Below, one piece after another: positions 53,856 to 61,874 of a DNA stretch of 64,000 nucleotides (positions are counted from its first letter, which is position 1; the number at the start of each line of letters is the position of its first letter). Both the position numbers and the translations under genes were made by a program. Under the pieces are notes generated by a model that was not told the DNA's origin, searched no databases, and saw only the letters and a program-made list of their open reading frames with translations. This stretch comes from Duganella guangzhouensis (GTDB lineage Bacteria; Pseudomonadota; Gammaproteobacteria; Burkholderiales; Burkholderiaceae_D). The stretch spans positions 1 to 64,000 of the forward strand of contig NZ_WKJK01000023.1 in the NCBI RefSeq assembly GCF_009674535.1, written 5' to 3'.

Positions 53856-54356
53856 ATGATTAAGCGCTTGGTTCGCCTACTGGTTTGCATAACTGCGTTG
53901 CTTTCGAGCACCACAGTCCTGGCTGATGTGCAGTACAAGTTCAGTGGTTTCTTCGGAAACAATATGGTTGACCAGACGGACTTCACGGGGACTTTTACAA
54001 TCACGTTACCGACCTACGTAACGTCTGATATGGATATCCCCGCCAGTGCGATTTCTAATTGCCAGGCGGGTATGTTTCAGTGTGGAGGGATTCGTTTTGT
54101 TGAGAGTGCGTATGAAGCAGGCTACACCAGCACTGATCACCACGTGCATGCGATTTTGTTCTCAGACAATATTGATATGACAGATTTTTACTATTTTGAC
54201 ATCGGGGCATTTACGACTCCCGGCGTCTACAACGAATCGATATTCGGCGGGGCTACTTTGACTGTTAGCGAGGTGCCGGAACCTTCGATTTTGCTGTCGT
54301 TGAGCAGCGGACTGGGGTTACTGGGCCTAGTAGCGCGACGTCGACAACGAGCGTAA
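53856..54356 (+). CDS. PEP-CTERM sorting-signal protein
   Basis: A 166-residue exported protein: signal peptide (LVRLLVCITALLSSTTVLA), a body rich in beta and Phe/Asp/Thr, and a classic C-terminal sorting tripartite signal VPEPS, hydrophobic LLSLSSGLGLLGLVA and RRRQRA. PEP-CTERM proteins are processed by exosortase and are linked to extracellular polysaccharide; no exosortase gene is in the window. The gene is markedly AT-richer than its neighbours. GGGAG precedes ATG 53856. The 136 bp between the operon and this gene are AT-rich and may hold its promoter. Confidence 0.85.
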   Translation: MIKRLVRLLVCITALLSSTTVLADVQYKFSGFFGNNMVDQTDFTGTFTITLPTYVTSDMDIPASAISNCQAGMFQCGGIRFVESAYEAGYTSTDHHVHAILFSDNIDMTDFYYFDIGAFTTPGVYNESIFGGATLTVSEVPEPSILLSLSSGLGLLGLVARRRQRA

Positions 54357-54405
54357 CGGGGCGGGAGGGGTAATCCTGCCAGCAAACGAACATAGTGATT
54401 TGAAG

Positions 54406-54450
54406 CACTTGTATAAAAAGCCGATCTTTGAACAGATCGGCTTTTTTGTT
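54406..54450 (+). repeat. Right copy of the direct repeat (see 41680-41724)
   Basis: Same orientation as the copy beside tRNA-Val, 12.7 kb away; 33 consecutive bases with one mismatch (hairpin loop A to G), plus a conserved CACTT at identical spacing further left. Confidence 0.6.
54415..54447 (+). terminator. Terminator after the PEP-CTERM gene
   Basis: Perfect ten-base stem AAGCCGATCT/AGATCGGCTT, six-base loop and six T residues, with flanking A residues extending the stem. Confidence 0.9.
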
Positions 54451-54591
54451 TCCTCGGCGTGTAGCCGTGTCAAAAAGTTTAACTGTGACAATTAACGTGT
54501 TTTTCTGCTAAAAATATTTGTTCTAATAGCGAATCACAAGATTGTCCATTTGTGAATAGGAGATGCCGTTAGTTAACTCTAATTTACATCT

Positions 54592-54619
54592 TTTAACATG
54601 TGTAGCGTTATGTTACACT
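54592..54619 (+). promoter_or_regulatory. Candidate promoter of the flagellar cluster
   Basis: TTTAAC, 16 bp, then the extended -10 TGTTACACT. No sigma-54 (GG-N10-GC) or sigma-28 consensus is evident, which is unusual for flagellar genes. Confidence 0.4.
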
Positions 54620-54662
54620 GCAACCTTTTTTGTAAAAGAAGCAACTCGTCGGGTGAATATAG

Positions 54663-55364
54663 ATGGATTTGACAGCAATCGCAGCGAGCGGGATGCAGCA
54701 AGATTTATTGCGCATGGACAGCATCAGCCAAAACATCGCCAATGCGCTCACGCCTGGCTACAAACGTCAGACCGTCACAGGAATAGGTTTTGCCCAGCAG
54801 GTAACGGCAGGGCTGGCGGCGGAGAGCGTGGCCGTGACCAGCATCAATCCGCAGCCCGGTACGCTGCGTCCGACAGCTAATCCGCTGGATCTGGCAATCG
54901 ACGGTGCGGCTTACTTCGAGGTCGCGACAGAGCAGGGGTCTGCCTACACGCGGCAGGGCGCGTTTCACACCGATGTGCGCGGACGATTGGTGACGGCGAG
55001 TGGCGCCGCAGTGATGGGCAGCGGCGGCGAAATTCTGCTCAATGGGGCGTTTGCGGTGGACGCCAATGGCGATGTGCGCCAGGGCGATCAGGTGGTCGCA
55101 CGCCTCAAGCTGGTCAATTTCAGTAATCCCGAGGCGCTGCAGCCAATCGGCGGCGGCGTCTATGTGCAAGGCGGGGCGCGCGTCGCGGAGGAGCCGCTGA
55201 CATCGTCGGTACGCAGCAGTTTTCTGGAAAATTCCAATGTCAACACCGCGCAGGAAATGGTGCAGTTGACCGCAACGGTGCGTCATTTCGAAGCGATGCA
55301 GAAAATTCTGCAAGGCTATGACGACAGCCTTGAAAAAACCATACGCAAGCTGGGAGAGTTTTAA
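54663..55364 (+). CDS. flgF: Flagellar proximal rod protein FlgF-like
   Basis: A 233-residue flagellar rod/hook-family protein. The N-terminal helix carries SISQNIANALTPGYKRQ, the FlgBCEFG signature, and the C-terminus FLENSNVNTAQEMVQLTATVRHFEAMQK the matching coiled coil. The central D1-type domain (NPLDLAIDGAAYFEVATEQG and AYTRQGAFHTDVRGRLV) is as in FlgF/FlgG. It is assigned FlgF because it is slightly shorter and immediately precedes the longer FlgG-like gene. First gene of the cluster; 3-bp gap to flgG. Confidence 0.85.
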   Translation: MDLTAIAASGMQQDLLRMDSISQNIANALTPGYKRQTVTGIGFAQQVTAGLAAESVAVTSINPQPGTLRPTANPLDLAIDGAAYFEVATEQGSAYTRQGAFHTDVRGRLVTASGAAVMGSGGEILLNGAFAVDANGDVRQGDQVVARLKLVNFSNPEALQPIGGGVYVQGGARVAEEPLTSSVRSSFLENSNVNTAQEMVQLTATVRHFEAMQKILQGYDDSLEKTIRKLGEF

Positions 55365-55367
55365 ACC

Positions 55368-56144
55368 ATGAATGACGCGTTGTACATCGCCGCCACCGGC
55401 ATGCAAATGCAGCAAAAGAGTGTGGACACCATTGCCAATAATTTGGCTAACGTCAACACGCCCGGCTTCAAAAAAGGCCGGGTGACGTTTGAGGATATGG
55501 TGTATCGCGAGATTAGCCGGCTGGGTACCGGCACCGAGGCACCGGCCAGTTTGTGGCACGGCGGTGGCGTCAACGTCGCCGCGATGGCCAAGGTGTTCAC
55601 TGCGGGAGAACTGCGCAAGACCGATGCCCAGCTGGATCTGGCGATACAGGGCGACGGCTTCCTGGAAGTCGTGATGGCCGACGGCAGTTCGGCCTATAGC
55701 CGGGGCGGCACGCTGAGCGTGGACCGCGATGGCTTTCTCGCCACCGCCGATGGCCACGCGCTGAAGCCGGCGATCCACGTCGGCACCGACGCCAAGCTGA
55801 TCAGCATCAAGGCCGATGGCCAGGTGCTGGTTCAGGGCGAGAACGAAAGCGAATTGCGCGATGTGGGCCGGATCGAGATGAGCCATTTTTCGGACAACAG
55901 CGGACTGGTGTCGCTGGGCGCCAATTTGTACTTGCCGTCGGCCAAGTCCGGCGACGCGATTTATGGCAAGCCTGGCGACAATAGCGCCGGCACCCTGGCC
56001 CAAGGTTATGTGGAAGCATCCAACGTCAATCTGGTCAACGAGATGGTGGACCTGATGGCGGCACAACGCGCCTATGAGAGCAGCGTCAAGGTGATCCAGG
56101 CGTCCGACGAGATGCTGGCGCTGAGTAACAATCTGCGCAAATAA
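55368..56144 (+). CDS. flgG: Flagellar distal rod protein FlgG-like
   Basis: A 258-residue protein close to the usual FlgG length. It starts ALYIAATGMQMQQKSVDTI and NNLANVNTPGFKKGRVTFED and ends EASNVNLVNEMVDLMAAQRAY, both diagnostic for FlgG; the central segment AQLDLAIQGDGFLEVVMADG is the rod-family core. It forms the distal rod through the P and L rings, consistent with flgH and flgI being in the same operon. Confidence 0.9.
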   Translation: MNDALYIAATGMQMQQKSVDTIANNLANVNTPGFKKGRVTFEDMVYREISRLGTGTEAPASLWHGGGVNVAAMAKVFTAGELRKTDAQLDLAIQGDGFLEVVMADGSSAYSRGGTLSVDRDGFLATADGHALKPAIHVGTDAKLISIKADGQVLVQGENESELRDVGRIEMSHFSDNSGLVSLGANLYLPSAKSGDAIYGKPGDNSAGTLAQGYVEASNVNLVNEMVDLMAAQRAYESSVKVIQASDEMLALSNNLRK

Positions 56145-56150
56145 GCCCGT

Positions 56151-57101
56151 ATGCGTATCTGGGGTCTGCTGATGCTGCTGGTCAGTTCGCAGGTATGCGC
56201 TGACCAGATCGTACTGGATCTGCGAGCCGAGGTCTTGCTACACCAGCCGCGCGCGACCCTGGCGGATGTGGCCGTCGTGACCGCAGCGGATCCGGACTTG
56301 CAGCAGGCGTTTGCCAGCGTGGTGGTCAGCAGCGCGCCCTTGGCCGGCTATGTCGAGCAGCGCAGCCGCGCCGAGCTCGAACTGGCGTTGCGTGGTCAGG
56401 CCCTGGCGCTGGGGCATAGCATCGTCTGGCGCGGTGCAACTGCGGTCCGCCTGCGCACCGAGGTGCAGCAACTGGACAACGCGGTCTTGCTGGAAGTGGC
56501 GCGCGATGCGCTGTTGCAAGCCCTGGGTAACGAAGGTCGCGTGGAAGTGGTACTGGCAACGCCACTGCCGGCAATGGCGGCGCCGACCGGCGCCTTGTCT
56601 TACCAGGCACGGCTGCTGGATGCCAGCCGTTTGCGCGCCCGCATGGCGGTGCGGGTGGAGGTGATGGTGCAGGGCACGCTCTACCGTTCGGTGATCGTGC
56701 CGCTTGCGGTGCGCGCTTATCGGCGGGTGTATGTGGCGCAGCGGATGCTGGCGGCCGGCAACCAGGTCGTGGCCGGCGATGTGATCGAGCGCGAACAGGA
56801 TATTGCGCCGCTCGGCCAGTCACCGGTGCCGGTGGGGGCGCTGCATGACGGCGCGCGGTTGCGCCAATCGGTGGAGGCGGGGCAGGTGCTGGGCGCGCAA
56901 CACCTGGTCGCGGACGGGGCACTGCTGCGCGGCGACCGGGTCCATTTACGCATGATGGCGGCCGGCATCGCGGTGGAAACCATGGCGGTGGCGCAGGCCG
57001 ATGCCGCCGCCGGTCAATTGGTACGGGTCAAGCCTGAACGCAGTAACGAAACAGTGCTGGCACGGGTGATCACGCCCGCGCTGGTTCGAATTGAAGAGTG
57101 A
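56151..57101 (+). CDS. flgA: P-ring assembly chaperone FlgA-like (SAF domain)
   Basis: A 316-residue exported protein with a short signal peptide (GLLMLLVSSQVCAD). The C-terminal half has the SAF-type motif VYVAQRMLAAGNQVVAGDVI and the terminal domain seen in FlgA (LRQSVEAGQVLGAQHL, GDRVHLRMMAAGIAVET). FlgA assists P-ring (FlgI) assembly in the periplasm. At 316 residues it is longer than E. coli FlgA (about 220), with an extended N-terminal region. It sits between flgG and flgH. Confidence 0.85.
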   Translation: MRIWGLLMLLVSSQVCADQIVLDLRAEVLLHQPRATLADVAVVTAADPDLQQAFASVVVSSAPLAGYVEQRSRAELELALRGQALALGHSIVWRGATAVRLRTEVQQLDNAVLLEVARDALLQALGNEGRVEVVLATPLPAMAAPTGALSYQARLLDASRLRARMAVRVEVMVQGTLYRSVIVPLAVRAYRRVYVAQRMLAAGNQVVAGDVIEREQDIAPLGQSPVPVGALHDGARLRQSVEAGQVLGAQHLVADGALLRGDRVHLRMMAAGIAVETMAVAQADAAAGQLVRVKPERSNETVLARVITPALVRIEE

Positions 57102-57111
57102 CGGGAGAATT

Positions 57112-57684
57112 ATGAAACGCTGCAGATGGTGCTTATCGGCGCTTGCCCTGTTGGGCATGCTGTCGGCGCACGCAACCAGTTTGTATCAGCAATCGAGCTA
57201 TCAGGCGATGACCTCTGATTTGCGGCCACGCCGGGTGGGCGACCTGATTACCGTCATGGTGTATGAAAGCGCCAGCGCCAGCACCACCGCCAATACCAGC
57301 GCGGGACGCGACGCCGGTGTCGGCATCGATGTGCGTGGCGGTGGCACCAGCCATGGCGCCGCCGCAAAAACCAATAATCAGCTGGACGGGCGTGGCCGCA
57401 CCGAGCGCGAGGGCCGTGTGTTGGCGCAGATCACGGTGGCGATCAAGGAAATCACCGAGCAGGGCGATCTGCTGATCGCCGGCGAGCAACTGCTGGAAGT
57501 GAACAACGAAAAGCAGCAAATCCGGGTTGAAGGCCGGATCCGGCCGCAGGACGTGTCCGATGCCAATGTGGTGCTGTCGACCCGCATCGCCGCCGCACGC
57601 ATCAGTTATGCCGGCCAGGGTGATCTGGCCGACCTGCAGCGGCCGGCCTGGTGGCAACGCTTTCTTACTTTGTTTGGTTTGTAA
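57112..57684 (+). CDS. flgH: Flagellar L-ring protein FlgH-like, without lipobox
   Basis: A 190-residue protein with signal peptide (CLSALALLGMLSAHA) and FlgH motifs: DLRPRRVGDLITVMVYESAS, the Gly-rich middle, LLIAGEQLLEVNNEKQQIRVEG and RIRPQDVSDANVVLSTRIA. FlgH normally is an outer-membrane lipoprotein of about 230 residues with a signal-peptidase-II cysteine; here no Cys follows the hydrophobic core, so cleavage after AHA by signal peptidase I is expected. ATG 57112 follows GGGAG. The stop overlaps the flgI start (TAATG). Confidence 0.88.
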   Translation: MKRCRWCLSALALLGMLSAHATSLYQQSSYQAMTSDLRPRRVGDLITVMVYESASASTTANTSAGRDAGVGIDVRGGGTSHGAAAKTNNQLDGRGRTEREGRVLAQITVAIKEITEQGDLLIAGEQLLEVNNEKQQIRVEGRIRPQDVSDANVVLSTRIAAARISYAGQGDLADLQRPAWWQRFLTLFGL

Positions 57685-58796
57685 TGATGAAACGCATATT
57701 GATGGCGCTGCTACTGACGGCGCTCGCCGTCAGCGCTGGCGCCGCCGACACCATCCGCATCAAGGATATCGGCAAAATCGAGGGCTGGCGCGACAACGCG
57801 TTGACCGGCTATGGCCTGGTGACCGGCTTGGCCGGTACCGGCGACTCCAGCCGCAACAAGGCAACCCGGCAGTCGATCGCCAACATGCTGTCGCGCTTTG
57901 ACATGACGGTGGTGGCCGATGACGTGCAGAGCCGCAATGCGGCGGCGGTCATGGTCACCGCCAGCCTGTCGCCGTTTGCGCGCGCCGGCGATGTGATTGA
58001 TGTGACCGTCACCTCGATGGGGGATGCCCGCAGCCTGGTCGGCGGCACGCTGATCCTGGCGCCGCTGAAGGCCGCCGACGGCCGGGTGTATGCACTGGCC
58101 CAAGGGCCGTTGTCGGTGGGCGGCTACAAATACGATTTGAATGGCAACGTGGTGCAGAAAAATCACCCGACCGTGGCCTCGATCCCCGCTGGCGCCACGG
58201 TCGAAGTTGGCGTCCCCAATGATGTTACGCACAATGGCCTGGTGACCTTTGTGCTGGCCGATCCCGACTACACGACGGCAAGCCGGGTGGCGGCCGCGAT
58301 CAATGCCGCGCTGGGCGCCAGCCTGGCCCTGGCCACCGATGCCTCGGGCATCGACATCCGCATACCGGAGGAGCGGCGCGCGCGCCTGGCCGACTTTTTG
58401 ACCCAGGTGGAAAACGTCAACGTTGAGCCTGACCGGCGCGCGCGCGTGGTCATCAATGAACGCACCGGCACCATCGTGGCTGGTGGCGACGTCCGCATCG
58501 CCAAGGTGGCGGTGTCGCAAGGCGATCTGAAAGTCAGCATTGTGACCGACAACACGGTATCGCAGCCTTTGCTGGTCAGCCAGGGCGGCGCCGGTGTGCA
58601 AACCGCGCGCATCGCCAATAGCCGGGTCGACGTGGCAGAGCAGGGCGAGACTGGCTTTGTCGCCGCTAGCAACAATACGGTGGCCGACCTGGTGCAGTCG
58701 CTGACCCGCATCAAGACCAACACCCGCGACATTATTTCCATTCTGCGTGCCGTGAAGGCCGCTGGTGCACTGCACGCGGAATTGATCGTGCAGTAA
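57684..58796 (+). CDS. flgI: Flagellar P-ring protein FlgI
   Basis: A 370-residue periplasmic protein of normal family length with a signal peptide (LMALLLTALAVSAGAAD). Conserved FlgI segments: IRIKDIGKIEGWRDNALTGY, GLVTGLAGTGDSS, NAAAVMVTASLSPFARAGD, IDVTVTSMGDARSLVGGTL, RARVVINERTGTIVAGGDVR, and the end VADLVQSLTRIKTNTRDIIS. It forms the peptidoglycan ring around the rod. The start overlaps the flgH stop by one base; a second ATG at 57687 is equally possible. Confidence 0.93.
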   Translation: MMKRILMALLLTALAVSAGAADTIRIKDIGKIEGWRDNALTGYGLVTGLAGTGDSSRNKATRQSIANMLSRFDMTVVADDVQSRNAAAVMVTASLSPFARAGDVIDVTVTSMGDARSLVGGTLILAPLKAADGRVYALAQGPLSVGGYKYDLNGNVVQKNHPTVASIPAGATVEVGVPNDVTHNGLVTFVLADPDYTTASRVAAAINAALGASLALATDASGIDIRIPEERRARLADFLTQVENVNVEPDRRARVVINERTGTIVAGGDVRIAKVAVSQGDLKVSIVTDNTVSQPLLVSQGGAGVQTARIANSRVDVAEQGETGFVAASNNTVADLVQSLTRIKTNTRDIISILRAVKAAGALHAELIVQ

Positions 58797-58814
58797 TTGA
58801 GTATAGAGAACAGC

Positions 58815-59180
58815 ATGACCATAGTTACCGACAGCACGACCGTCAGCCTGCTCAGCCTGGCGCTGGATGCCACCGCCATGCGGCAGCAGGCGATCGCGCA
58901 AAACATTGCCAACGTCAATACCCCCGGCTACCAGCGCGTGGGTGTCAGTTTCGAGAGCCGGGTCGAGGCGCTGCGCCAGCGACTGGGCGATGGCGCCGCG
59001 CCGGCGCTGGCCAATCTGGCACCTTATCGGCCGCAGCTGGAAAGCAGCGACAGCCCCGTCAGTCTGGACATGGAGATGGCCTCGCTGTCGGAAAACACAC
59101 TGCACCACCAAGTTTTGCTCAAGCTGCTGAACAAACACTATGCACTGCTGGGCAGTGCCATTAACGAAGGTAAAAAATAA
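58815..59180 (+). CDS. flgB: Flagellar proximal rod protein FlgB-like
   Basis: A 121-residue short rod protein with AIAQNIANVNTPGYQRVGVS at the N-terminus and the C-terminal helix DMEMASLSENTLHHQVLLKLL, typical of FlgB. It is directly followed by flgC (TAATG overlap), the standard pair. FlgB/FlgC/FliE form the base of the rod on the MS ring. Confidence 0.88.
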   Translation: MTIVTDSTTVSLLSLALDATAMRQQAIAQNIANVNTPGYQRVGVSFESRVEALRQRLGDGAAPALANLAPYRPQLESSDSPVSLDMEMASLSENTLHHQVLLKLLNKHYALLGSAINEGKK

Positions 59181-59614
59181 TGGATTACAACGCAGCGTTT
59201 CAGATCAGCGCAAGCGGGATGGCGGTCGAGAAGCTCAGGCTGGACGTGACCGCAGCCAATCTGGCCAATATGAACAATGCCGCCGCCAGCGGCGCCCAGG
59301 CTTACCGGCCGCAACACGTGATCAGCCAGAGCATGCCGCTCAGCTTCGGTCAGCAGTTCGGCCAGCTGTATGCGCTGGGCGGCGGGGTCCAGGTGGCGGC
59401 GCTGGAAGAAAGTGCGTCGGCGCCGCGCATGGTGTATGAGCCCGGCCATCCATATGCGGACGGCAAGGGGATGGTGGCTTACCCGGCGGTCAATCACACG
59501 GCGGAAATGGTCAACCTGAACGTGGCATTGCGGGCCTATGAAGCCAATGTGGCGGCCATGAACGCCGCCAAGACCATGGCCGCGCGCACACTGGATATCG
59601 GAGGTCAGCAATGA
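59180..59614 (+). CDS. flgC: Flagellar proximal rod protein FlgC-like
   Basis: A 144-residue protein of standard FlgC length: AFQISASGMAVEKLRLDVTA, NLANMNNAAASG and a C-terminal YPAVNHTAEMVNLNVALRAYEANV helix. Start and stop overlap flgB and fliE by one and four bases respectively, so expression is tightly coupled. Confidence 0.9.
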   Translation: MDYNAAFQISASGMAVEKLRLDVTAANLANMNNAAASGAQAYRPQHVISQSMPLSFGQQFGQLYALGGGVQVAALEESASAPRMVYEPGHPYADGKGMVAYPAVNHTAEMVNLNVALRAYEANVAAMNAAKTMAARTLDIGGQQ

Positions 59615-59904
59615 CGGTGGAAGCGATTAGCGCTGGTGCCGCCATGGCCGAAGCGCTCAAACCGGTCGAGGTGCAACAGCCCGCAGCCGGCTTCGGTAAC
59701 TGGTTCACGGCCGAGCTGGAGAAGGTGAATACCGGCCTGGTGCAATCCGATCAGGAGGCGCAGCGGCTGGCGCTGGGGGAGCCGTTGAATCTGCACGAGG
59801 TGATGATCCATATGGAAGAAGCCAAGTTGTCATTCCAATTGTTGGCTGCGGTCCGCAATCGGATGCTTGAGGCATATCAGGAAGTAATGCGTACGCAAGT
59901 CTAG
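59611..59904 (+). CDS. fliE: Flagellar MS-ring/rod adaptor FliE
   Basis: A 97-residue protein. The C-terminal half EPLNLHEVMIHMEEAKLSFQ and LLAAVRNRMLEAYQEVMRTQV is the FliE signature. FliE joins the MS ring (FliF) to the rod. The N-terminal part is Ala-rich and poorly conserved, as usual. Confidence 0.92.
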   Translation: MTVEAISAGAAMAEALKPVEVQQPAAGFGNWFTAELEKVNTGLVQSDQEAQRLALGEPLNLHEVMIHMEEAKLSFQLLAAVRNRMLEAYQEVMRTQV

Positions 59905-59913
59905 GGGTAGAAC

Positions 59914-61392
59914 GTGGCAGTGATGACAGAAACATGGCAACGGATGTCGCTCGCCGCGCGCGCCGGTCTGGTGATCGGCGTGCTGCTGATCGTGGCGCTG
60001 ACGGCGGGACTCGGTATCTGGGCTTACCGCGCGGATTACCAAATCCTGTTCTCGGACGTGGCGCCGGCCGACGCGGCGTCGATGACCGCCGAGCTGGACA
60101 AGATGAAAACGCCGTATCAGCTGAGCGATGGTGGCGCCACCATCCTGGTGCCGAAAGAGCTGGTGTACAAGACCCGTTTGAAATTAATGGGCAAAGAATT
60201 GCCGCTGCATGGCGCGGTCGGCTTCGAGGTATTCAACAACGCGGATTTTGGCATGACCGAATTTGTGCAAAAGGTGAATTTCCTGCGCGCCATCCAGGGC
60301 GAACTGACCCGCACCATCTTGGCCATCGACGAGGTGCAGGCGGCGCGCGTGCACCTGGCTTTGCCGGAGCAGGGCTTGTTCAAAAAGGCCCAGACCAAGC
60401 CGAAGGCGTCGGTGACGCTGACCATGAAGAATGGCAAGGAACTGGCGCCCGAACAGATCGCCGGCATCCAGCGCCTGGTGGCCGCATCGGTGCCCGATAT
60501 CGTCAGCAGCGATGTGACGGTGCTGAATCAGCATGGCGTTGCGCTGACCCGGGTTGCGCAGGGTGAGGCGGCGGAAGCGGCGCTGAATCAGCTGGATAGC
60601 AAACGTAGTACCGAAGAATACCTGCTGAAGAAAGTCAATCAGGTATTGGACCGCACGTACGGGCCGGGACAAGCGGTGGCGACAGTCGATGTGGCGCTGG
60701 ATCTGGATCAAAGCAAGGTGACGACGGAGGAAGTCCTGCCCGCCAAAAATCCCGACCCTGCGGCGGCGGCCACCGGCGTGGTGGTGCGCGAACGTAGCAG
60801 CTCCAGCGAGGCCAGCGGCGCGGCAGCGGCGACCGGCAGCGCCAGGGTCAATGGCGCACCGAACAGTAATACCAGCGAGTTCGACTACCAGGTCGGGCGG
60901 CGCGTCGAGCAGGTGGTGTCCGGCGGCGGCACGGTCAAGCGGATGTCGATCGCGGTGCTGGTCAAGCCATCGATGGACGAGGAGCAATTGGCGCGCCTGA
61001 AAGAAGTGGTCGCGCTGGCTGCCGGCTTCAACAGCCAGCGCGGCGACGCGGTGGTGGTGTACTCGATGCATGCCGTGGCCAATCAGGTGACGGCAGCGGC
61101 ACCGCTCCACGCTGATCTGGTCGCGTCCGGCGACGGCCCTGCGGACAGCGCCGCAGTCCCGCGCGAGGCCAGCGGAACGCGCCCGGCCGCTGCCGCATAT
61201 CAGGTGGGCTGGATCCTGGCTGCGCTGGCGACGGCGGTGGTGCTGGCGGCCACCATCTTCGGCTTGGTGGCGCGCCGCCGCAAGCCTGCGGTCAAGCGCT
61301 TGTCGGCGGCGGAGCGCGCGCAGATGCTGGACGATGTCCGGCAATGGATCGCCAACGGCCAGCAGGAAGCCGGCGGCGGGAGGCGCTCATGA
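59914..61392 (+). CDS. fliF: Flagellar MS-ring protein FliF
   Basis: A 492-residue inner-membrane ring protein with helices at about 15-37 and 430-452. The first periplasmic ring-building motif includes YQILFSDVAPADAASMTAEL, GFEVFNNADFGMTEF and NFLRAIQGELTRTI; LPEQGLFKKAQTKPKASVTL is also conserved. It is shorter than E. coli FliF (552), mainly in the last periplasmic domain. The cytoplasmic tail is about 39 residues, with DDVRQWIANG in the place of the FliG-binding motif. GTG 59914 is chosen from AGGGG at six bases; ATG 59923 is possible. Confidence 0.92.
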   Translation: MAVMTETWQRMSLAARAGLVIGVLLIVALTAGLGIWAYRADYQILFSDVAPADAASMTAELDKMKTPYQLSDGGATILVPKELVYKTRLKLMGKELPLHGAVGFEVFNNADFGMTEFVQKVNFLRAIQGELTRTILAIDEVQAARVHLALPEQGLFKKAQTKPKASVTLTMKNGKELAPEQIAGIQRLVAASVPDIVSSDVTVLNQHGVALTRVAQGEAAEAALNQLDSKRSTEEYLLKKVNQVLDRTYGPGQAVATVDVALDLDQSKVTTEEVLPAKNPDPAAAATGVVVRERSSSSEASGAAAATGSARVNGAPNSNTSEFDYQVGRRVEQVVSGGGTVKRMSIAVLVKPSMDEEQLARLKEVVALAAGFNSQRGDAVVVYSMHAVANQVTAAAPLHADLVASGDGPADSAAVPREASGTRPAAAAYQVGWILAALATAVVLAATIFGLVARRRKPAVKRLSAAERAQMLDDVRQWIANGQQEAGGGRRS

Positions 61393-61874
61393 GCGGACAT
61401 CGCCAAGCCGCCGCCGCGTTGCATGGACTGGCGTCGGACGATCGCCAGCTGATCCTCGATCAGTTGCCACCGGCTGACCAGCAAACGCTGCGCGATTATC
61501 TGGCGGAGCTGGATGCCTTGGGCTTCGAAGGCATGGAGCCGGATCTGCTGAAGCCGACCACCGGCGCGCCCGATGTGGCCAGTGCCAAGTCCGAGCTGAT
61601 CTATGCCATCCTGGCGCACGAACCAGCCGCACTGGTGGCACAGATACTGGCCATCCGCGCCTGGCGCTGGGCCGACGGCTTGCTGGCGCTGTACCCGCCG
61701 GCAAAGCGCGACGCCATCTGTGGTGTGTCGGTTCGCGCGGCCCCGGCGCGTGATCGTCTGTTGCTGGAAATGCTGACGGCACGGCTGCACGCCGGCGCCG
61801 CCAGCGTGCCGTTGCCACGCCGGCATTCGGCACTGGCTCCCTTGCTACGATTGGTGCGCCCATGGCGACGATAA
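61389..61874 (+). CDS. Short protein in the fliG position (possible reduced FliG)
   Basis: A 161-residue protein between fliF and fliH, where fliG (about 330 residues) belongs. The first half is helical (DDRQLILDQLPPADQQTLRD); residues about 70-110 (ELIYAILAHEPAALVAQILA, then RWADGLLALYPPAKRDAI) faintly resemble the EHPQ helix-turn repeat of the FliG middle domain. Nothing corresponds to the C-terminal torque domain with its charged residues; the end is basic (RRHSALAPLLRLVRPWRR). It overlaps fliF by four bases and fliH by 13. It may be a trimmed FliG, a SctK-like adaptor or an unrelated protein. Confidence 0.7.
   Translation: MSGHRQAAAALHGLASDDRQLILDQLPPADQQTLRDYLAELDALGFEGMEPDLLKPTTGAPDVASAKSELIYAILAHEPAALVAQILAIRAWRWADGLLALYPPAKRDAICGVSVRAAPARDRLLLEMLTARLHAGAASVPLPRRHSALAPLLRLVRPWRR

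Larger units (their letters stand above)
54357..54662. other. Intergenic region before the flagellar cluster
   Basis: 306 bp without a gene. It contains a terminator hairpin at 54415-54447, the right copy of the direct repeat, then about 200 bp of AT-rich sequence with a candidate promoter at 54592-54619 reading into the flagellar cluster. Confidence 0.7.
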
